Positions 42,870-46,893 of a stretch of DNA of 46,893 nt are shown one piece after another. The first letter of the stretch is position 1. Each line of letters starts with the position of its first letter. The notes under the pieces were generated by a model that saw only the letters and a list, made by a program, of their open reading frames with translations, ran no database searches and was not told the DNA's origin. Origin of the DNA: an uncultured Clostridium sp. (GTDB lineage: Bacteria > Bacillota > Clostridia > Clostridiales > Clostridiaceae); the NCBI GenBank assembly GCA_934746785.1, contig CAKVFO010000006.1:1-46893 (forward strand), written 5' to 3'. A program made the position numbers and the translations under genes.

Positions 42870-43919
42870 TTGAAGACAGTAGTATCTAGAATTAATAATT
42901 TAAATGAAGATTTACACTTAATAGAAGAAGCTGCTAAGGTAATAAAAGAAGGTGGAATTGTAGCATTTCCAACAGAAACAGTTTATGGATTAGGAGCGGA
43001 CGCACTAAATGCAGAAGCAGTAAAAAAAATATTTGAAGCAAAGGGAAGACCACAGGATAATCCATTAATTATACATGTCGCATCAAAGGATGTAAGTAAA
43101 TATGTTTCAAATGTATCAGAGGTGGCAGAAAAGTTAATGAATAAATTTTGGCCAGGACCTTTAACGGTAGTGTTAAATAAAAAAGATATAGTTCCAAATG
43201 TAACTAGTGCTAATTTGAGTACAATAGGAATAAGGATGCCAGATAATGAGGTTGCTCTTAAGCTTATAGAACTATCAGGAACTACAATAGCAGCACCATC
43301 TGCTAATATAAGTGGAAGACCAAGTCCTACTGATATAGAAAGATGTGTAGAAGATTTAAATGGTAAGGTTGACTGTATAATTGGAGGACAAAAGAGTAAA
43401 GTAGGAGTAGAATCAACAATAGTAGATTGTACTGTTAATCCACCAGTAGTTCTAAGACCAGGAGGAGTAACATTAGAAATGTTACGAGAAGTTGATTCTG
43501 AAATAGAATTAGATAAAGGATTAATGACTAAACCGACTGAAGATTTTAAGCCTAAAGCACCTGGAATGAAGTATAAGCATTATGCTCCAAATGCCAAGGT
43601 TAGAATTATATCGGGAAACAATGAAAAAGTAGTTGAAAAAATTCAAGAAATGGTACACAATTATATAGATAATGGTAAGCGAGTAGGAATATTATCATCC
43701 AAGGAAAATGCAGATAAATATAAAATGGGAGAGGTTATTTCTATAGGAAGTTTATATAAGTTAGAAGAAGTAGCTCAAAACTTATTTGAAGATTTGAGAA
43801 AGTTTGATGATATAAATGTAGATATCATATTAGCAGAGGCTTATGAAGAAAAAGGTGTAGGAATAGCAATAATGAATAGATTGAAAAAATCTGCAGGTTA
43901 CGATATTATAAATGTTTAG
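42870..43919 (+). CDS. ywlC: Threonylcarbamoyl-AMP synthase (Sua5/YwlC)
   Basis: Makes threonylcarbamoyl-AMP from Thr, bicarbonate and ATP, the donor for TsaD (encoded at 8608). The YrdC domain covers about 12-205, with GGIVAFPTETVYGLGADA, KGRPQDNPLIIHV, FWPGPLT and APSANISGRPSPT. The C-terminal Sua5 domain (about 215-345) is linked by APGMKYKHYAPNA. Length 349 residues, the long Sua5 form. TTG 42870 is the start, with AAGGAAGG upstream. Confidence 0.95.
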   Translation: MKTVVSRINNLNEDLHLIEEAAKVIKEGGIVAFPTETVYGLGADALNAEAVKKIFEAKGRPQDNPLIIHVASKDVSKYVSNVSEVAEKLMNKFWPGPLTVVLNKKDIVPNVTSANLSTIGIRMPDNEVALKLIELSGTTIAAPSANISGRPSPTDIERCVEDLNGKVDCIIGGQKSKVGVESTIVDCTVNPPVVLRPGGVTLEMLREVDSEIELDKGLMTKPTEDFKPKAPGMKYKHYAPNAKVRIISGNNEKVVEKIQEMVHNYIDNGKRVGILSSKENADKYKMGEVISIGSLYKLEEVAQNLFEDLRKFDDINVDIILAEAYEEKGVGIAIMNRLKKSAGYDIINV

Positions 43920-43931
43920 AAGGAGATAGCC

Positions 43932-44060
43932 ATGGATAAGTTATTAACAAGTATGATTAAAAACAAAGCATACTTTTTAAATATAAGAAATAATGAGTCT
44001 TATGCTATTAATTCATTTATAAAAAAGTTATTAGTGAGTAAAAATAAAATAGGTATTTGA
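43932..44060 (+). CDS. Small ORF of 42 residues with strong ribosome site
   Basis: ATG 43932 is preceded by AGAAGGAGATAGCC, a near-perfect ribosome site, and starts 12 bases after the ywlC stop. The protein is short, basic (about 9 Lys/Arg) and has no membrane helix or Cys. Bacillus-type gene order often has ywlE (a protein phosphatase) between ywlC and rpiB, but this ORF has none of its motifs (no CxxN or RSP). It may be a true small protein or the remnant of a lost gene. Confidence 0.5.
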   Translation: MDKLLTSMIKNKAYFLNIRNNESYAINSFIKKLLVSKNKIGI

Positions 44061-44184
44061 TTATGTAAGGCATTTTTTATATATATTTAATTGATTGCAT
44101 CAATGTTTTTAATAGCACAATTAATAGATATTATATAGAGAAAATGTCTTTTATAATATATAATTTTTTTTAGGAGGTGCAGTT

Positions 44185-44634
44185 ATGAAAATAGCAATAG
44201 GATCAGATCATGGTGGATTTGAATTAAAAGGAGAAATAGATAAATATCTTAGTGAAAATGGATATGAAGTTAAGGATTTTGGAACTTATTCAACAGATTC
44301 ATGTGATTATCCAGATTACGGAGTTAAGGTTGCTGAAGCAGTAGCATCAAATGAATATGACTTTGGAATTTTAATATGTGGCACAGGAATTGGAATTAGT
44401 ATAGCTGCTAATAAGGTTCCAGGAATAAGAGCTGCGTTATGTTCTGATACATTTAGTGCACATGCAACAAGGGAACATAACGATGCTAACATTTTAGCAA
44501 TGGGTGCAAGAGTTGTAGGCCCAGGATTAGCAGTAGATATAGTGAAAACTTTTTTAAGTGCTAAATTTGAAGGTGGCAGACATATTAATAGAATAAATAA
44601 GATATCAGAAATAGAAAAGAAATATAACAAATAG
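44185..44634 (+). CDS. rpiB: Ribose-5-phosphate isomerase B
   Basis: Interconverts ribulose-5-P and ribose-5-P. Family motifs: IGSDHGGFELK at the start, CGTGIGISIAANKVPGIRAALC with the catalytic Cys (about 66), and HNDANILAMGARVVG. Length 149 residues, as usual. AGGAGGTG precedes ATG 44185. upp follows after 14 bases, and the two nucleotide-metabolism genes are likely one transcript. Confidence 0.97.
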   Translation: MKIAIGSDHGGFELKGEIDKYLSENGYEVKDFGTYSTDSCDYPDYGVKVAEAVASNEYDFGILICGTGIGISIAANKVPGIRAALCSDTFSAHATREHNDANILAMGARVVGPGLAVDIVKTFLSAKFEGGRHINRINKISEIEKKYNK

Positions 44635-44648
44635 GAGAGAAAAAATAT

Positions 44649-45278
44649 ATGAGCAAAGTTGTTGAAGTTAATCATCCTTTAGTATTACACAAGTTAGCGT
44701 ATCTTAGAAATAAGAATACTGGAGCAAAGGCATTTAGAGATTTAGTAAGTGAAATATCAACTTTTTTAGCTTACGAAGTTACTAGAGATTTAGAAATGGA
44801 AGACGTAGAAATAGAAACTCCAATTTCCAAGACTACATGTAAGATGATAGCAGGTAAAAAGCTTGCAATAGTTCCTATTTTAAGAGCAGGACTTGGAATG
44901 GTTGACGGAATGCTTAGCTTAATCCCAGCAGCAAAGGTAGGCCATATTGGTTTATATAGAGATGAAGAAACATTAAAACCAGTAGAATATTTTTGCAAGT
45001 TACCAGAAGATATAGCAGAAAGAGAAGTAATAGTAGTAGATCCAATGCTTGCAACTGGTGGCTCTGCAATTGACGCTGTAAGCTTATTAAAGAAAAAAGG
45101 TGCTAAATCTTTAAAACTTGCATGTTTAATAGGTTCACCAGAAGGTGTTAAAGCATTCCAAGAAGCACATCCAGATGTTGATGTGTTCATAGCTTCAATA
45201 GATGAAAAGTTAAATGATAAAGGATATATCGTACCAGGACTTGGAGATGCAGGAGATAGATTATTTGGAACTAAATAA
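44649..45278 (+). CDS. upp: Uracil phosphoribosyltransferase
   Basis: Salvages uracil to UMP with PRPP. The PRPP loop is VVDPMLATGGSA (about 126-137); VPILRAGLGMVDG, LYRDEETLKPVEYF and GYIVPGLGDAGDRLFG are family signatures. Length 209 residues. AGGAGAG precedes ATG 44649. It lies in the common rpiB-upp-comEB order. No PyrR-type leader is seen upstream. Confidence 0.97.
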   Translation: MSKVVEVNHPLVLHKLAYLRNKNTGAKAFRDLVSEISTFLAYEVTRDLEMEDVEIETPISKTTCKMIAGKKLAIVPILRAGLGMVDGMLSLIPAAKVGHIGLYRDEETLKPVEYFCKLPEDIAEREVIVVDPMLATGGSAIDAVSLLKKKGAKSLKLACLIGSPEGVKAFQEAHPDVDVFIASIDEKLNDKGYIVPGLGDAGDRLFGTK

Positions 45279-45316
45279 AAAAGAGAAGTAGTTATGCTAT
45301 TTCTCAACTTGTATAT

Positions 45317-45355
45317 AAATGGGTTAAATGTATTGGCATTTAATCCATTTATTAC
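45317..45355 (+). terminator. Probable terminator after upp
   Basis: AAATGGGTTAAATG pairs with CATTTAATCCATTT (one G-T) around a 6-base loop, then ATTACTT. A shorter hairpin, GAGAAGTAG / CTATTTCTC (about 45283-45304), lies just before it. Confidence 0.65.
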
Positions 45356-45525
45356 TTAATATAAAAGTTTTCTGAAATATGTAATGTTCTATTTATCTTT
45401 CCTTAATTATTTCATTAAAGTATCTTCATATAGTGAAATATAAATATAAAAGCTAGTATTATTATTAGTTAAAGGTTATAATAATGTAGAAAGTTTTTGT
45501 TATATAAATATGGAGGGGTTATCCT

Positions 45526-46014
45526 ATGAATAGGAGAGATAAGATTAATTACTACTTAGATATAGCTCAAACTGTTTTAGAAAGAGGCACATGTCTAAGA
45601 AGAAATTATGGAGCTATAATAGTGAAAAATGATGAGATAATATCAACAGGATATACGGGTGCCCCAAGGGGAAGAAAGAATTGTGCAGATTTAGGTTATT
45701 GTAGAAGAAATAAACTAAATATTGCAAGGGGAACTCATTATGAATTATGTCGTTCAGTTCATGCAGAGGAAAACGCAATTATAAGTGCTTCAAGAAGAGA
45801 TATGATTGGATCTACTTTATATTTAGTGGGAAAAGAGGCAGAAAGCGGCCAAATAGTTAAAAAGGCAAATTCATGTACTATGTGTAAGAGAGCTATAATT
45901 AATGCAGGTATAGAAAAGGTAATAATACGAGATGTAGAAAATAATTATAGAATTATCGAAGTAGATGAATGGGTGGAAAACGATGATTCATTATCAGATA
46001 GTATAGGATATTAA
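45526..46014 (+). CDS. comEB: dCMP deaminase (ComEB-like)
   Basis: Deaminates dCMP to dUMP, feeding thymidylate synthesis. The zinc and catalytic motifs are complete: SVHAEENAI (HAE) and CTMCKRAI (PCxxC variant, here SCTMC), with GTCLRRNYGAIIV at the start. Length 162 residues. GGAGGGG precedes ATG 45526. Named by similarity to the Bacillus comEB type; no competence genes are adjacent. Confidence 0.93.
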   Translation: MNRRDKINYYLDIAQTVLERGTCLRRNYGAIIVKNDEIISTGYTGAPRGRKNCADLGYCRRNKLNIARGTHYELCRSVHAEENAIISASRRDMIGSTLYLVGKEAESGQIVKKANSCTMCKRAIINAGIEKVIIRDVENNYRIIEVDEWVENDDSLSDSIGY

Positions 46015-46079
46015 TTTTGATAAAATTAAATTTAAAATAAAGATGAGATGTTTTACAAAAAAATTAGGAGGGAAGTATT

Positions 46080-46893
46080 TTGAAGAAGAAAAAGATAATA
46101 ACAATCTTTGGAACAAGACCAGAAGCGATAAAGATGGCTCCATTAGTAAAGGAATTAGAGAAAAGAGAAGAGATAGAATCTAAGGTATGTGTTACTGCAC
46201 AACATCGTCAAATGCTAGATCAAGTTTTAGAATACTTTGAAATAAAACCTGATTATGATTTAAATATTATGAAGTCAAAACAAACTCTTACAGGTATAAC
46301 TAATAGAGTATTAGAAGGACTTGAAGAAGTATTTAAAGAAGAAAAACCAGATATGATTTTAGTTCATGGAGATACTACAACAACATTTGCTGGGGCTTTA
46401 GCAGCATTTTATCAACAAATTAAGGTTGGACATGTAGAAGCGGGTCTTAGAACTTTTGATAAGTATTTCCCATTTCCAGAAGAAATGAATAGAAAGCTTA
46501 CAGGAGCATTAGCAGATTTAAACTTTGCACCAACAAAAGGATCTAAGGAAAACTTATTAAGAGAAGGTGTGAGTGAAGATATTATATATATAACAGGAAA
46601 TACAGTAATTGATGCAATGCTTCATACTGTTAAAGAAAATTATATATTTGAACAAGAAGAACTAAATAAAATAGATTATGAAAATAAGAAAGTAATTATG
46701 ATTACTGCTCATAGAAGAGAAAACTGGGGAGAAGGAATCGATAATATATGCACAGCATTAAATAAAATTGTTGAAGAAAATGAAGATGTAGAATTAGTAT
46801 ATCTAGTACATTTAAATCCAATAGTAAAAGATGTTGTATTTGAAAAGCTAGGTGGCAATTCTAGAATACATTTATTACCACCACAAGATACTC
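46080..46893 (+). CDS. mnaA: UDP-N-acetylglucosamine 2-epimerase (partial, runs off the window)
   Basis: Makes UDP-ManNAc for teichoic acid linkage units or capsule. 271 codons are visible, open to the right edge; the C-terminal quarter is missing. Motifs: IFGTRPEAIKMAPL, VTAQHRQMLDQVL, LVHGDTTTTFAGALAA, HVEAGLRTFD, FPEEMNRKL, TGNTVIDAM and ITAHRRENWG. GGAGGG lies 8-13 bases before TTG 46080; no ATG near the start fits the family N-terminus. It follows dCMP deaminase as in many clostridia. Confidence 0.95.
   Translation, partial: MKKKKIITIFGTRPEAIKMAPLVKELEKREEIESKVCVTAQHRQMLDQVLEYFEIKPDYDLNIMKSKQTLTGITNRVLEGLEEVFKEEKPDMILVHGDTTTTFAGALAAFYQQIKVGHVEAGLRTFDKYFPFPEEMNRKLTGALADLNFAPTKGSKENLLREGVSEDIIYITGNTVIDAMLHTVKENYIFEQEELNKIDYENKKVIMITAHRRENWGEGIDNICTALNKIVEENEDVELVYLVHLNPIVKDVVFEKLGGNSRIHLLPPQDT

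Noticed and set aside
43932..44060. The small ORF as a truncated ywlE phosphatase
   Set aside because: No trace of the family's N-terminal Cys loop or any other motif is present, so a relation cannot be claimed.
44771..45307. 178-residue minus-strand frame opposite upp
   Set aside because: It is a shadow of a strongly conserved gene, with no ribosome site and a composition that mirrors the sense codons.

Overview
The window is AT-rich, gene-dense DNA from an endospore-forming Firmicute. Gene content and codon use point to Clostridium sensu stricto (cluster I). The evidence is the sporulation set (spoIIR, sipL, yabG, CotS-family coat proteins), AGGAGG-type ribosome sites, strongly A/T-biased third positions, and the order rho / rpmE / tdk / yqhQ / prmC / prfA / ywlC / rpiB / upp / comEB / mnaA. 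I cannot name the species.

Layout. (1) 1-240: the 3' end of a 23S rRNA, then tRNA-Asn and an intrinsic terminator, with no 5S gene between them. (2) 380-12000: mixed chromosomal genes: a polysaccharide deacetylase, the TldD/TldE protease pair, an LtaS-like phosphoglycerol transferase, an orphan FAD oxidoreductase, an SGNH hydrolase, a RusA-like protein with a zinc-finger tail, tsaD, an alpha/beta-hydrolase without its nucleophile, and an HtrA-type protease. (3) 12037-16118: a LevR-type sigma-54 activator, a clear -24/-12 promoter, PTS IIB and IIA genes without any IIC, and a cysteine-rich protein. (4) 16171-27704: a spore-coat region with an anchored solute-binding protein, two divergent glycosyltransferase/CotS modules, a third CotS protein, an apparent CotS pseudokinase, yabG, veg and sipL. 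A candidate small RNA lies on the minus strand between veg and sipL. (5) 27705-28277: non-coding DNA with two copies of a repeat whose third copy is at 21.5 kb. (6) 28278-34892: cphB-cphA (cyanophycin), ispE, spoIIR, a PP-loop ATPase and a DUF1934 protein. (7) 35032-46893: a small HTH-like protein, rho, a diacylglycerol-type glycosyltransferase, rpmE, tdk, yqhQ, prmC, prfA, a membrane protein, ywlC, a 42-residue ORF, rpiB, upp, dCMP deaminase and a truncated mnaA.

How the genes fit together. A large part of the window serves the spore. SpoIIR signals from forespore to mother cell, SipL organises the coat, CotS/glycosyltransferase proteins probably decorate it, YabG processes coat proteins, and CphA/CphB make and mobilise cyanophycin. 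The right-hand third is translation, nucleotide salvage and envelope housekeeping. Plausible promoters were found by eye for sigma-A (ltaS, tsaD, veg, rpmE, prfA, the small RNA), sigma-54 (PTS operon), sigma-F (spoIIR) and sigma-K (cotS, yabG).

The points most worth following are: a motif (CGTATAGGAAA) that directly follows four terminators, a repeat family with compensatory stem changes, the IIC-less sigma-54 PTS operon, the CotS pseudokinase with no good standard start codon, and the minus-strand small RNA.
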